From contig JAFMHL010000038.1 of NCBI GenBank assembly GCA_017854535.1, positions 1 to 38,332 of the forward strand: DNA of 38,332 bases. Direction: 5' to 3'. This stretch comes from Nitratireductor sp. Its GTDB lineage: Bacteria; Pseudomonadota; Alphaproteobacteria; Rhizobiales; Rhizobiaceae. Both the position numbers and the translations under genes were made by a program. The notes under the pieces were generated by a model. It did not search any database. It was given only the letters and a program-made list of their open reading frames with translations, and was not told the DNA's origin. The number at the start of each line of letters is the position of its first letter. Position 1 is the stretch's first letter. Shown piece after piece: positions 1 to 8,424 of the stretch.

Positions 1-170
1 TGGATAACCGGATTACAAAACTCAAGATATCCGTATTCAATGGCAGCATCGGGATAACGCGCTTTCAACCCTTCCGAAAGCGTAGCAAATTGCTTGGCAG
101 CATTCTGGTTACGGCTGCCATGACCGCAGATCATGATTCCGGTTTCGTTATCCAAATTTTTCAAAATCAT
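1..170 (-). CDS. CbiX/SirB-like sirohydrochlorin chelatase, partial (3' end outside window)
   Basis: Only the first 56 or so codons are present; the gene runs off the left edge. The product begins with a short lead followed by MICGHGSRNQNAAKQFA, the N-terminal motif of the CbiX/SirB/CbiK chelatase superfamily (GHGSR), then an alpha-helix and GYLEFCNP, which fits the next conserved strand of the family. These proteins insert cobalt or ferrous iron into sirohydrochlorin, or act as related metal-binding domains. The start at 170 is chosen because GGAG lies 8 bases upstream of the ATG. The gene starts 3 bases after the stop of the His-rich gene at 174-437, so the two are almost certainly cotranscribed. 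Whether it serves cobalamin or siroheme synthesis cannot be told from the fragment. The nearby CobN implies that cobalt insertion for B12 can happen late. Confidence 0.8.
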   Translation of the reverse strand, partial: MILKNLDNETGIMICGHGSRNQNAAKQFATLSEGLKARYPDAAIEYGYLEFCNPVI

Positions 171-173
171 GGT

Positions 174-437
174 CTATGCTCCAGCGGTTTCAGCTTCAGG
201 CTGTTCGTCCGCATCTTCGATTGCTTCTTCTTTTTCTTTGTCCATTTTCCGCTTGCCCAATGCAGCAGCGATTGCGGCGGCAACAGTACCTGCTCCCAAA
301 GCAATCCAATGCGAATGGCCAGCTAATTCACCCAGATGACCAAGATGGGCATGAGCAGAAACACTGGAAATCAGGATTAGAAAAAATGAAAATATCAGTC
401 GCAAGGCTTTTCTCCGGCGTTTTGGGAATTTCCCCAT
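174..437 (-). CDS. small His-rich membrane protein next to CbiX-like gene
   Basis: An 87-residue protein. It has a basic N-terminus (MGKFPKRRRKALR), a hydrophobic signal-like segment at about residues 14-29, and a histidine cluster HAHLGHLGELAGHSHW. A second hydrophobic segment rich in Ala/Gly follows, then a highly charged, Glu-rich C-terminal tail. The arrangement suggests a membrane protein with the His cluster on the periplasmic side between two membrane segments. It resembles small proteins found beside CbiX genes in alphaproteobacteria (possibly the DUF6732 group; recalled, not checked). The His cluster and the neighbour suggest a role in cobalt binding or delivery, which is inference. 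An upstream in-frame ATG at 497 would add 20 residues, but they look non-coding (Cys-rich and hydrophobic before the basic stretch), so 437 is preferred although no strong ribosome binding site is visible. Confidence 0.65.
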   Translation of the reverse strand: MGKFPKRRRKALRLIFSFFLILISSVSAHAHLGHLGELAGHSHWIALGAGTVAAAIAAALGKRKMDKEKEEAIEDADEQPEAETAGA

Positions 438-491
438 TTTGGCACCGGCACAAAAACAAAACCTGTTAGAAAGCAAAAGATGCAAGCAATA

Positions 492-548
492 GCTCACACT
501 TCACTGACAGCTTCGGACTTGGTTCCCTATTTGGGTCCACCGCACCGA
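492..548 (-). promoter_or_regulatory. possible reduced cobalamin-riboswitch-like element in leader of 437-174
   Basis: Read on the minus strand this leader contains GGTGC, then AAATAGGGAACC, then AGTCCGAAGCTGTC and TGTGAGC in that order. These resemble the GGTnC / AATAGGGAA / GCTGnC / CTGTnAGC blocks of the 5' half of cobalamin riboswitches. The stem between GGGAA and GCTG is unusually short, and no B12 box (GCCAGGAGACCTGCC) follows before the gene. It is therefore either a diverged or decayed element or a chance resemblance. It sits about 55 bases upstream of a His-rich gene coupled to a CbiX-like gene, a plausible target. The rest of 549-708 shows no gene or clear hairpin. Confidence 0.25.
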
Positions 549-708
549 AATTGGTTTCAGCCTCTTGTGACTAACCTCTAACCGCAGAGATCAATAAGGC
601 ACCATCATTCAAGCCGCAAACTATCTGCGCTAAAGCAGAAGGTCAAACAGATTCCCGACTGATTAAAGGCTAAATACGACCAGCTAAGACTAACTCTTGA
701 ACAGCAAA

Positions 709-1143
709 CTAACTTTTACCAGTTGCAGCAATATCTTCCGCGCTCAAGCCCAAAACCTTCGCCGTTTTACGGATCAGCTCTGCCTCGCTGATATCCAAAT
801 GATTGTCGGCCTTTGCCACAGTCATAAGATGAACAAGCAGTGTCTTTTTGCGTTCCACATCATGATTAGCAAACATGGATGCCGCATCCCATGCAGAGGT
901 CTCATAGCCAAAATCTTTCAAATATTCCAAAATCCCAGGAATGTCCTGTTCATCAAGACCAAACGCTTCCGTGCAAAGCCGCTTGAACATATCCATTTCT
1001 GCAGGTTTCAAAGTGCCGTCGGCAAACATTACACGCACAAGCAAGATGAGCTCAGAGGTCAGTTGAAGATCTTCTGATACTTTTTGCGCTGACGGATTAC
1101 CGCCCAGCAAACGGCTTAAGCCGTCTAGAATTCCTGATGACAT
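709..1143 (-). CDS. TerB-family (DjlA/TerB-like) helical protein
   Basis: A 144-residue soluble protein. The pattern LILLVRVMFADGTLKPAEMD, then later HLMTVAKADNHLDISEAELI, matches the duplicated acidic helix-loop motif of the TerB/COG4103 family (ADG-x(3)-EE / AD-x-DE type), which has been proposed to bind metal ions. Members of this small uncharacterised branch are common in alphaproteobacteria, and no specific reaction is known. The start at 1143 is chosen over an in-frame ATG at 1155 because GGAGG lies 5 bases before it. It follows cobO on the same strand after 86 bases, so it may be at the end of the cobalamin transcript, but nothing in the protein ties it to cobalamin. There is no signal peptide or membrane segment. 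Confidence 0.7.
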   Translation of the reverse strand: MSSGILDGLSRLLGGNPSAQKVSEDLQLTSELILLVRVMFADGTLKPAEMDMFKRLCTEAFGLDEQDIPGILEYLKDFGYETSAWDAASMFANHDVERKKTLLVHLMTVAKADNHLDISEAELIRKTAKVLGLSAEDIAATGKS

Positions 1144-1229
1144 CGTCCCCTCCATTCAATTCAAATCGTAGTTTTTCAGCAGCCTAGCTAAAAATCACCC
1201 AATAAGCAGTTTAATAAATTCTCTGCCCC

Positions 1230-1868
1230 TTAAAACTCGATACCCTTTTGCGCTTTAACGCCAGAGCGGAACGGATGTTTGATCATTTCCATTTCTGTCA
1301 CCAAATCCGCAAATTCGATCAATTCATCTTTGGCGTTTCTACCCGTAATAATCACATGTTTCATTTCAGGCTTGGTTTTCAAAAACGCTATAATATCTTC
1401 AACAGGCAGATAGTCATAACGCAGCACAATGTTCAGTTCGTCTAGAAGAACAACCTGAATATTCTCGTCCATGATCATGGCCTTGGCTTTTTCCCAAGCA
1501 CCTTGTGCAGCTTCAATGTCGCGTGCGCGGTCTTGGGTTTCCCAGGTAAATCCTTCGCCCATTGTGGCAAATTCAACTTGGTCAGGAAATGCTTCGAGAA
1601 CCTTGCGCTCGCCCGTCTCCCATTTGCCTTTGACAAATTGAACGACGCCTACGCGCATGCCATTGCCGATGGCTCTAAACACCACCCCAAAAGCGGCCGT
1701 AGACTTGCCCTTGCCTTTGCCTGTGTGAACCATGACCAAACCTTTTTCGATGGTCTTGGTCGCGATGATTTTATCGCGGGCAGCTTTCTTCTTTTTCATC
1801 TTGTCCGCATGGCGGGCATTAAGCTCTTCTTCGCTCATATTTTTCAGGCGTTCAGATTTTTCGGCCAT
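1230..1868 (-). CDS. cobO: cob(I)yrinic acid a,c-diamide adenosyltransferase CobO
   Basis: Corrinoid adenosyltransferase of the CobO/CobA/BtuR type, which transfers the adenosyl group from ATP to Co(I) of cob(I)yrinic acid a,c-diamide in the cytosol. The 212 residues match the family length. A lysine-rich N-terminal helix is followed by the P-loop GKGKGKST (residues 50-57), then VGVVQFVKGKWETGE and the DELN motif in VVLLDELNIVLRYDYLP, all family signatures. The ATG at 1868 has AAGGA about 7 bases upstream. It lies 97 bases downstream of cobN in the same direction and is likely part of the riboswitch-controlled cluster, although that gap leaves room for a separate promoter. Confidence 0.95.
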   Translation of the reverse strand: MAEKSERLKNMSEEELNARHADKMKKKKAARDKIIATKTIEKGLVMVHTGKGKGKSTAAFGVVFRAIGNGMRVGVVQFVKGKWETGERKVLEAFPDQVEFATMGEGFTWETQDRARDIEAAQGAWEKAKAMIMDENIQVVLLDELNIVLRYDYLPVEDIIAFLKTKPEMKHVIITGRNAKDELIEFADLVTEMEMIKHPFRSGVKAQKGIEF

Positions 1869-1965
1869 GGTTTTTCCTTCATATAGTCGGGTCTAATTCA
1901 ATAATTACCTTTTTGAGCTAGGTCGCCACCGCGCCAAACCCAGAGCGTCAATAATGGTTTGACGC

Positions 1966-4900
1966 TCATTGCACTTTCCCCTTTGCCAAAGCTTCCAATT
2001 GAAACTTCGCTGAATTGGAACGCGGTGTCCACAATTCTCTTTCTTCTGCCTCCAAAAACCGTTCAGCCATTTCTTTTAAAGCTGCAGGGTTTTTGTCGCG
2101 TAGAAATTCCAAGGTATCAGGATCACCCAAATAAGCCTCATACACCAATTCAAAATGATGATTGCGGACAGCGCCAGTTGTCGCGGAAAAGGCAAAAAGA
2201 TAATCAAGTGTTGCCGCCATCTCGAATGCACCTTTGTAACCGTGACGCTTCACCCCATCAATCCATTTCGGGTTCACCACCCTTGCGCGGACAACTCTGG
2301 CAATCTCTTCTTCCAGGGCACGGATAACAGGCTTTTCTGGCCGCGAATGATCATTATGATAAATGCTGGGACGCAAACCGGACACATGCTCAATGGCAGC
2401 GGTCATCCCGCCTTCAAATTGATAATAGTCATCGCTATCAAGTAAGTCATGCTCGCGATTGTCCTGATTATGAACAACGGCCTCAACACCCTTCAAGCGT
2501 TTGACAAATGTCTCGCGCTCTTCTGTTCCCTCATCATTGGCTCCATAGGCATAACCACCCCAAGCCAGATATGCCTCAGCCAAATCGCCTTTCTTATCCC
2601 AACCCTTTTCATCAATAAGAGCCTGTAACCCTGCCCCATAGGCGCCGGGCTTGGAGCCGAAGATCCGAAAACCTGCTCTGCTGGCCGCTAATTTTGGATC
2701 AAGTCCCGCAGCAATTAAATCTGCTTTTTCCCTCGCCATGCGGGCAGCAATTGGATTTTCTTTTGCGCTTTCATCTAGAGCACCGATAGCCCGAACGGCC
2801 TTATCAAATAACTCAATCTGCGCTGGAAATGCATCGCGGAAAAACCCGGATATGCGCAAGGTTACATCAATGCGCGGTCTGCTCAATTGAGCAAGCGTGA
2901 TGACTTCATAACCGGTTACACGCCTCGACATATTATCCCAAACGGGCTTGGCTCCAATCAGTGCCATGGCTTGAGCGATATCATCGCCGCCCGTGCGCAT
3001 GTTGGAAGTGCCCCAGGCAGATAACCCAAAGGAAGTTGGCCATTCGCCATTATCCTGCCTGTAGCGGGTAATCAGCAGTTCTGCAGATTTCTTCCCCAGC
3101 TCCCAAGCCGTTGGAGTTGGCACTGCTCTGCTATCGACTGAAAAGAAGTTTTTCCCTGTTGGCAACACATCGTTTAGGCCCCGTGTCGGTGCGCCTGAAG
3201 GGCCCGGCTGCACAAATCGACCATCCAGTCCTTTTAGCAAGCCTCCAATTTCGCCCGAACCACATCCAACAACATCCGGCAGCAGTTTTTGATGAACATA
3301 GGCCATCACAGACTGTGTTTCCGTCCAACCTTCAGGGATCTCGTTCTCCCTGCCAACAAATTTTGCAGCTAACAATTCAATACGCTCGACCGTATCGCCA
3401 TTTGTGCGCCAAAGATCATCAGAAACCGAAGCTAACAATTCAGGCTTTGCTCCACTCCACACGGCCGCCATATCACAATCCAGAGGATCAAAAGCAGGTT
3501 GATCAGCCAAACCATTTGCGTCGAAAATATCCGTAGCAATTGCTCTTTGCAAACTTTGATTGAAACCCTTGCCATCGCCACGCGGCACCCGAACCAAAGC
3601 CACAACCAGATCCGTCAACAGCCGATCTTTCGGCGCTTCTCCAAAGATATGCAGCCCATCGCGGATTTGCATTTCCTTCAATTCGCAAAGATAGCCGTCA
3701 AGTTTTTCAAGTTTGGCGTCTTCGCCGTCGCCCTCTTTGATGCCAGCGTCCTGATCCAGACCGATATCAGCGATCAACTCCAAAATCTGTTTCTTAAGCA
3801 AGACCAGTCTTCGAGGGTCATTGCCGCTGGCCTCGTAATATTCATCCACCAATGCTTCAAGATCACGCAACGGACCATAGCTTTCTGCTCTGGTAAGTGG
3901 GGGTGTCAAATGGTCGATGATAACAGCTGATGTACGCCTTTTTGCCTGACTGCCCTCGCCCGGATCATTGACGATAAACGGATAAAGATGTGGCACGGGA
4001 CCGAGAATTGCCTCGGGATAACAAGTGGCGGACAAAGCCAACGCTTTGCCAGGGAGCCACTCCAGATTCCCATGCTTGCCCATATGGATAATGGCATGAG
4101 AATGATAGAGATTGCGAAGCCAAGCATAAAACGCCAGATAGCCATGGGGAGGAACCAGATCAGGCGAATGATAGGTCTCTGTTGGATCAATATTATACCC
4201 GCGCGCTGGTTGGAGACCCACAACAACATTGCCAAACTCTGCCAGCGGTAGCGCAAATCCATCTTCCAGGAAATAGGGATCAGCTGAAGGCGCACCCCAT
4301 TTGCCAGTAACTTCGTTGCGAATCTTTTCAGGCAAAGCATCAAAAAATGTCTGATAGTCCGACAAACGCATTTTAACGCGAATAACTCTGCCGTCATTGC
4401 CGGCATTGGTCGGACCATCCTGCAAATAACAGATCAGTGCATCGCCGTTGTCTGGGAAATCATGCAAATGATATCCACTGTCACGCAATGCCTGCATTAC
4501 ATTTACCGTACCGGCAGGTGTATCAAGACCAACACCATTGCCAAGTCGTCCATCGCGGTTTGGGTAATTGGCCAACACAATGGCAACCTTGCGCGCATTG
4601 GGTTTGGTTTTTCTGAGCTTGGCCCAATTGGCCGCCAAATCTGCGATAAACTCTACCCGATCCGGCTCGGCTATATGTCGGACAATATTGGCTTCAACGC
4701 GCTCGTCAAAAGCGTCCGCATTTTTAAACGCCAATGCTCTGGTCAAAACCCGCCCGTCAACCTCCGGCAGGGCGACATTCATCGCTAAATCTCTTGATGA
4801 CAGACCTTGGCTGGAGCCCTCCCAAGCTTCGCGACTACCGCCCGCCAAAACCATTTGAAGCACGACGGCACCGCCTTCATCCAAGACGGTCGATTGGTGC

Positions 4901-5727
4901 TCACCTGTCGGGGAGGAGACAGAAAATCCAGTAGTGTTCAAAACAACACTTGGGTTTGCTCGTTCAAAAACCTCTCGTACAGTGGCAACACTGACCGTGT
5001 CTTTCAAAGAAGAAATGAAAATCGGCAGTGGATTAAGCCCTCTGGCGATCAGCGCATCAACCATAGCCTCAATGGGTTGCAATCCACCGGACTGAACCAG
5101 CGCGCGATAGAAATTGATGGCCACAATGGGTGCGTTTTTTTTCCAATTTTCAGTCAAGGCATCAAAGCTGATCAGCCCTCTTTTGGGAAACCACAATCCG
5201 GCTTTCAACAAAGGAACTGCCCCTTGAGGCAGGTCTCCATCACCTATCAAATAATGGCAGTAGGATAAAAACCGTTCACAGTTTTGCGGGCCTCCTTCCA
5301 GAAGATAAGACCATAACTGCTGGCAATCTTCTTCGGGAAGCGTGGAATACTCTTGCAAAATGGGATCAGGCTTATCATCCCCTGGAAGGAAAGCGAGCTG
5401 GATACCCAGCTCACTTGCCATGGCAAAAAAAGTCTCAACGCCATAGTTCCAATAGCCTTTACCCCCTAAGGCTCTCACAACCACCAGCTTCGCTTTTTGC
5501 AACATGGACGTTGCATAAACATCGATGGACATAGGATGGGAAAGTTGCATCAAATTTGCGAGACGCAAACTCGGCGCGTCTGCTCCGAAAACCTTTTGAG
5601 CATCGCTTAAGGAAGCAAGTTCCGTATCCGCGGCCGACAAAAAGATGATATCCCCAGCGCTTTGGCCAAGATCAATGGCCTCTTCGCTTTCATTGATAGA
5701 ACCTTTTTGGGCGAGTAGAAGATGCAT
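1966..5727 (-). CDS. cobN: cobaltochelatase subunit CobN
   Basis: Large subunit of the ATP-dependent aerobic cobaltochelatase, which inserts Co2+ into hydrogenobyrinic acid a,c-diamide together with the AAA+/MIDAS subunits CobS and CobT (not in this window). The 1253-residue uninterrupted product is the expected size. Recognisable CobN/BchH-family stretches include HMGKHGNLEWLPGKALAL, PFIVNDPGEGSQAKRR and the C-terminal LRPSIYHNDHSRPEKPV. No signal peptide is present, so it is cytosolic. Its ATG overlaps the cobW stop codon by one base (TAATG), which suggests translational coupling. It is the fifth gene after the cobalamin riboswitch. The presence of CobN shows that the organism uses the aerobic, late cobalt-insertion route. 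Confidence 0.97.
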   Translation of the reverse strand: MHLLLAQKGSINESEEAIDLGQSAGDIIFLSAADTELASLSDAQKVFGADAPSLRLANLMQLSHPMSIDVYATSMLQKAKLVVVRALGGKGYWNYGVETFFAMASELGIQLAFLPGDDKPDPILQEYSTLPEEDCQQLWSYLLEGGPQNCERFLSYCHYLIGDGDLPQGAVPLLKAGLWFPKRGLISFDALTENWKKNAPIVAINFYRALVQSGGLQPIEAMVDALIARGLNPLPIFISSLKDTVSVATVREVFERANPSVVLNTTGFSVSSPTGEHQSTVLDEGGAVVLQMVLAGGSREAWEGSSQGLSSRDLAMNVALPEVDGRVLTRALAFKNADAFDERVEANIVRHIAEPDRVEFIADLAANWAKLRKTKPNARKVAIVLANYPNRDGRLGNGVGLDTPAGTVNVMQALRDSGYHLHDFPDNGDALICYLQDGPTNAGNDGRVIRVKMRLSDYQTFFDALPEKIRNEVTGKWGAPSADPYFLEDGFALPLAEFGNVVVGLQPARGYNIDPTETYHSPDLVPPHGYLAFYAWLRNLYHSHAIIHMGKHGNLEWLPGKALALSATCYPEAILGPVPHLYPFIVNDPGEGSQAKRRTSAVIIDHLTPPLTRAESYGPLRDLEALVDEYYEASGNDPRRLVLLKKQILELIADIGLDQDAGIKEGDGEDAKLEKLDGYLCELKEMQIRDGLHIFGEAPKDRLLTDLVVALVRVPRGDGKGFNQSLQRAIATDIFDANGLADQPAFDPLDCDMAAVWSGAKPELLASVSDDLWRTNGDTVERIELLAAKFVGRENEIPEGWTETQSVMAYVHQKLLPDVVGCGSGEIGGLLKGLDGRFVQPGPSGAPTRGLNDVLPTGKNFFSVDSRAVPTPTAWELGKKSAELLITRYRQDNGEWPTSFGLSAWGTSNMRTGGDDIAQAMALIGAKPVWDNMSRRVTGYEVITLAQLSRPRIDVTLRISGFFRDAFPAQIELFDKAVRAIGALDESAKENPIAARMAREKADLIAAGLDPKLAASRAGFRIFGSKPGAYGAGLQALIDEKGWDKKGDLAEAYLAWGGYAYGANDEGTEERETFVKRLKGVEAVVHNQDNREHDLLDSDDYYQFEGGMTAAIEHVSGLRPSIYHNDHSRPEKPVIRALEEEIARVVRARVVNPKWIDGVKRHGYKGAFEMAATLDYLFAFSATTGAVRNHHFELVYEAYLGDPDTLEFLRDKNPAALKEMAERFLEAEERELWTPRSNSAKFQLEALAKGKVQ

Positions 5728-6839
5728 TAGGCAAGGGCTGCCTGAATGGCTTTCGTTATCTCGTCACGCTTCAAGCCTTCAAGACCGATAACCACAAGGC
5801 GCGAACTCTGCGTTTCTTCGGCCTGCCAATCCCGATCAAAATGGTGATCAATGCGATTACCAACAGCTTGGATCTGCAAACGCATCAGCTTTTCACTGAT
5901 GGCTACAAATCCTTTTAAACGCAAAATTCCATGATCTTCGATCACCCGATGCAATGCCGAAATCAACGCCTTGCGATTTGAAACGGCAGGACCGTCAACA
6001 ACAAAGCTTTCAAACTCGTCATGGTCATGTTCATGGTGATGGAGATGCTCAGGATGATCTCCAGCTTCATCGCCATGCTCGGCATGAAAGGCTTCATGCT
6101 CCATTTCGTGATGAGATTTACGATTTTGAACTTCACCCTCGGTTGCAGCTTCAAGTCCCAAAAGAACGGACGCTGGTAGCGATCCGTTGGCAGCACGAAC
6201 AACTTTCACAGAGCGTTTGATTTTACTTTCAATATCCTGTTGAATTTTTGTAAGAGCGGCTTCATCAACCAAATCAGATTTATTTAGAATGATCATGTCA
6301 GCACAATTGATTTGATCTTCAAACAATTCTTCCAATGGGCTTTCATGGTCAAGCGCATCATCAGCGGCCAGTTGCGCATTGACCTTGTCATGATCATGGG
6401 CAAAATGGCCATCAGCAACTGCCCGGCTATCAACCACGGTGACAACGCCATCGACAGTTACCCGCTCGCGAATTTCCGGCCAGTTAAAAGCATTGACCAA
6501 AGGCTGCGGCAGAGCGAGACCAGAAGTCTCGATCACAATATGACCCGGCCTGTTTTCACGATCCAAAAGCGCCTTCATGGTCGGAATAAAATCATCTGCA
6601 ACCGTACAACAAATGCAGCCATTGGTGAGTTCGACAATGTCGTCCTCTGTGCAAGTTTCAACACCGCAACCTTTAAGCACTTCACCATCAACACCCAGAT
6701 CTCCAAACTCATTGATGATCAAAGCGATGCGCTTACCATTTGCTGTTTGCAACAAATTGCGGATAAGCGTCGTTTTTCCTGCACCTAAAAATCCTGTGAT
6801 AACCGTTGCAGGAATTTTACCAATTTCAGCATTTGCCAT
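5727..6839 (-). CDS. cobW: CobW-family GTPase / metallochaperone
   Basis: A G3E-family P-loop GTPase of 370 residues. The N-terminal domain has GFLGAGKTT (about residues 16-24) and the metal-binding CxCC motif in TNGCICCTV. NKSD is the guanine-specificity motif. A long His/Asp/Glu-rich linker (HAEHGDEAGDHPEHLHHHEH) precedes the C-terminal CobW_C domain. By family knowledge CobW hands Co2+ to CobN; the His-rich linker and position directly before cobN support that here. The ATG at 6839 is used because it directly precedes the conserved start (MANAEIGKIPATVITGF) and has GGAG upstream. A longer reading frame to 6947 would overlap cobU. The gene lies 59 bases after cobU and overlaps cobN by one base. 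Confidence 0.93.
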   Translation of the reverse strand: MANAEIGKIPATVITGFLGAGKTTLIRNLLQTANGKRIALIINEFGDLGVDGEVLKGCGVETCTEDDIVELTNGCICCTVADDFIPTMKALLDRENRPGHIVIETSGLALPQPLVNAFNWPEIRERVTVDGVVTVVDSRAVADGHFAHDHDKVNAQLAADDALDHESPLEELFEDQINCADMIILNKSDLVDEAALTKIQQDIESKIKRSVKVVRAANGSLPASVLLGLEAATEGEVQNRKSHHEMEHEAFHAEHGDEAGDHPEHLHHHEHDHDEFESFVVDGPAVSNRKALISALHRVIEDHGILRLKGFVAISEKLMRLQIQAVGNRIDHHFDRDWQAEETQSSRLVVIGLEGLKRDEITKAIQAALA

Positions 6840-6898
6840 TCGATATACTTCTCCAATTGAGCCGACTGCGGATGCAATGCTCTTGCGTGTATTTATTT

Positions 6899-7435
6899 TT
6901 AGATTCTGCTCTTGAGCACCATTGGCAGCCCAGCTACTACGAACCATGCATTTTTACTGGCTTTGGCAACTCTCTGATTAACAGCACCGGCATAATCCCT
7001 GAACTCACGACCCATCTTCGATTCTGGAACTATTCCAAGTCCAACTTCATTCGACACTAATACTATAGGCACATGAAGATCATTTAGCGCTGCGATCAAC
7101 CCGTCGCATTCGGTATCAATATTCGCACCAGCCATCATCAAATTGGTTACCCAAAGGGTCAGGCAGTCAACAAGGATCGCACGGCCGGGATGAGCTGCTT
7201 GCAGCAATGCATCGCCAAGAGCCAGCGGCTCTTCAACCGTCTCCCAGTTTTTACCGCGCCTGTCTTTGTGGATTGAAATGCGCTCACTCATTTCTTCGTC
7301 AAAGGCCCGTCCAGTGGCAATGTAAACTGGCTTTAAACCCGAGTTCAAAATGAGGTTCTCTGCAAAAAGGCTTTTGCCTGATCGCGCGCCGCCCAATACC
7401 AAACTTGGTCCTATAGGCAATGTCACATTGCTCAT
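6899..7435 (-). CDS. cobU: bifunctional adenosylcobinamide kinase / guanylyltransferase
   Basis: CobU (called CobP in the aerobic pathway nomenclature) phosphorylates adenosylcobinamide and then attaches GMP, preparing it for nucleotide loop assembly. The P-loop GARSGKS is at residues 16-22. It is followed by KPVYIATGRAFDEEMSERI and HKDRRGKNWETVEEPLAL, which carry the conserved HR-x-W/T-x-E pattern holding the guanylylated histidine. VDCLTLWVTNL and VSNEVGLGIVPE are further signatures. The 178-residue length is typical. The start overlaps the cbtA stop by four bases (ATGA), so the two are translationally coupled in the riboswitch-led operon. Confidence 0.94.
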   Translation of the reverse strand: MSNVTLPIGPSLVLGGARSGKSLFAENLILNSGLKPVYIATGRAFDEEMSERISIHKDRRGKNWETVEEPLALGDALLQAAHPGRAILVDCLTLWVTNLMMAGANIDTECDGLIAALNDLHVPIVLVSNEVGLGIVPESKMGREFRDYAGAVNQRVAKASKNAWFVVAGLPMVLKSRI

Positions 7436-8166
7436 GATGATGCTTCTTCCTGCTTCATGGCCTTTTCAAAACCATAGCCCAATGCAGCACCCAGAAACAG
7501 CCAGAACAAAAGCGAGGAAACCAAAGTCGCCATCACAAAGTCAGCCGCCAGATTAGCAGGCACCAGCGATTCATGAGAAAGAGGTTGCGGCGCTCCATAA
7601 AGATGCGGCGCTATGATCAAAGCCACACCCAGCAAAGCCCAAACCAAACCCTGTTTAAAAGCAAACAAACCAAGTCCGATCGCAGTCAAAATAACCGTTG
7701 CAAACCACCAGATTTGCCGCGCCTGCAAATCGCCCGCTTGCATGCCAGGTAATTCAGGCGGCAAACCAAAATTTGGCGCCAGAACGAAAACAACAAAACC
7801 AGCAGCACCCCAAGCCAAGCCTGAACGCAAGGTCATAGTTTGGTTCAAAGCTAAAACCGCCGCAGTCAGCAGCAGTGCATAGGCCACCCCAACAGCAATA
7901 TTAGCAAGGCCTGTATAAAACAAACGTTCGCCGCCATCAGTAGGTGCCCAGCTTTCTGTTTCTTCAACTATCTGCTCGCTGGTCTTTTCATCCCCTGCTT
8001 GGCCACTTTCTGCGGTGCCATGGGAATGACCATCCGCCGCTCCATCTCCTTCATAGCGCTCTGCCTCTAAAATTAGAGGGATCACACGATGGGACTGAAC
8101 AGCAGTTGAAAATAGGCCAGCAATCACGCCCGCGAAAATCGCGGCGAGTAAAACCCGGACTAACAT
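7432..8166 (-). CDS. cbtA: cobalt transporter subunit CbtA
   Basis: A 244-residue integral membrane protein with about five to six hydrophobic segments. It starts with MLVRVLLAAIFAGVIAGLF and has the motif QSHRVIPLILEAERYE typical of CbtA. A His- and acid-rich loop (DGHSHGTAE) follows, probably in the periplasm. CbtA and CbtB were defined as a predicted cobalt transporter from their constant association with B12 riboswitches and cob genes; transport is inferred from that, not shown here. It starts 10 bases after the cbtB stop and overlaps cobU by four bases. Cobalt supply to CobW/CobN is the likely purpose. Confidence 0.93.
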   Translation of the reverse strand: MLVRVLLAAIFAGVIAGLFSTAVQSHRVIPLILEAERYEGDGAADGHSHGTAESGQAGDEKTSEQIVEETESWAPTDGGERLFYTGLANIAVGVAYALLLTAAVLALNQTMTLRSGLAWGAAGFVVFVLAPNFGLPPELPGMQAGDLQARQIWWFATVILTAIGLGLFAFKQGLVWALLGVALIIAPHLYGAPQPLSHESLVPANLAADFVMATLVSSLLFWLFLGAALGYGFEKAMKQEEASS

Positions 8167-8176
8167 CGCTAAATGC

Positions 8177-8359
8177 TTAGTGGCAGGGAGCTACAATGGC
8201 ATGACGTGTGTCATGAGCCGCATTGTGCAAAATGTCTGAATTGGCAAACGCAGCCACATAAAGCATGGAGAAGCCGAGCAATCCGGCGAAACCAGCAGTA
8301 ATGATGCGTTGTGAAATTGACAGCGACAGCGCTGCAGAAGTAGTTTTAGTTGCGAGCAT
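8177..8359 (-). CDS. cbtB: cobalt transporter subunit CbtB
   Basis: A 60-residue protein with one membrane segment (about residues 20-40, AGFAGLLGFSMLYVAAFA) and the diagnostic histidine-rich C-terminal tail HNAAHDTRHAIVAPCH. These are the defining features of CbtB, the small partner of CbtA. The ATG at 8359 has GGAGG seven bases upstream. It is the first gene after the cobalamin riboswitch, so its expression should fall when adenosylcobalamin is plentiful. The tail has four His and a Cys, which fits metal binding on the periplasmic side. Confidence 0.93.
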   Translation of the reverse strand: MLATKTTSAALSLSISQRIITAGFAGLLGFSMLYVAAFANSDILHNAAHDTRHAIVAPCH

Positions 8360-8398
8360 GACAACCTCCGTGTTGGCCCAAAATTAGCTTCCGGTCAT

Positions 8399-8412
8399 AT
8401 GGAATATTCCAT
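8399..8412. repeat. 14-bp perfect palindrome between riboswitch and cbtB
   Basis: The sequence ATGGAATATTCCAT is a perfect palindrome, flanked on both sides by CCGG within a few bases. In the transcript it lies 13 bases after the B12 box and 40 bases before the cbtB start. It could fold as a short hairpin that forms part of the riboswitch expression platform, or be an operator for a dimeric regulator. There is no T-run after it, so it is not a simple terminator. Confidence 0.4.
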
Positions 8413-8424
8413 TCCGGTCCAATT

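Noticed and set aside
3906-4418. 170-codon minus-strand frame within cobN
   Set aside because: Same strand, other frame of cobN; the composition is Met/Trp-rich nonsense and cobN is unbroken.
5727-6947. Longer version of CobW starting at 6947
   Set aside because: It would overlap cobU by 49 bases and add a non-conserved N-terminus; ATG 6839 directly precedes the conserved start.
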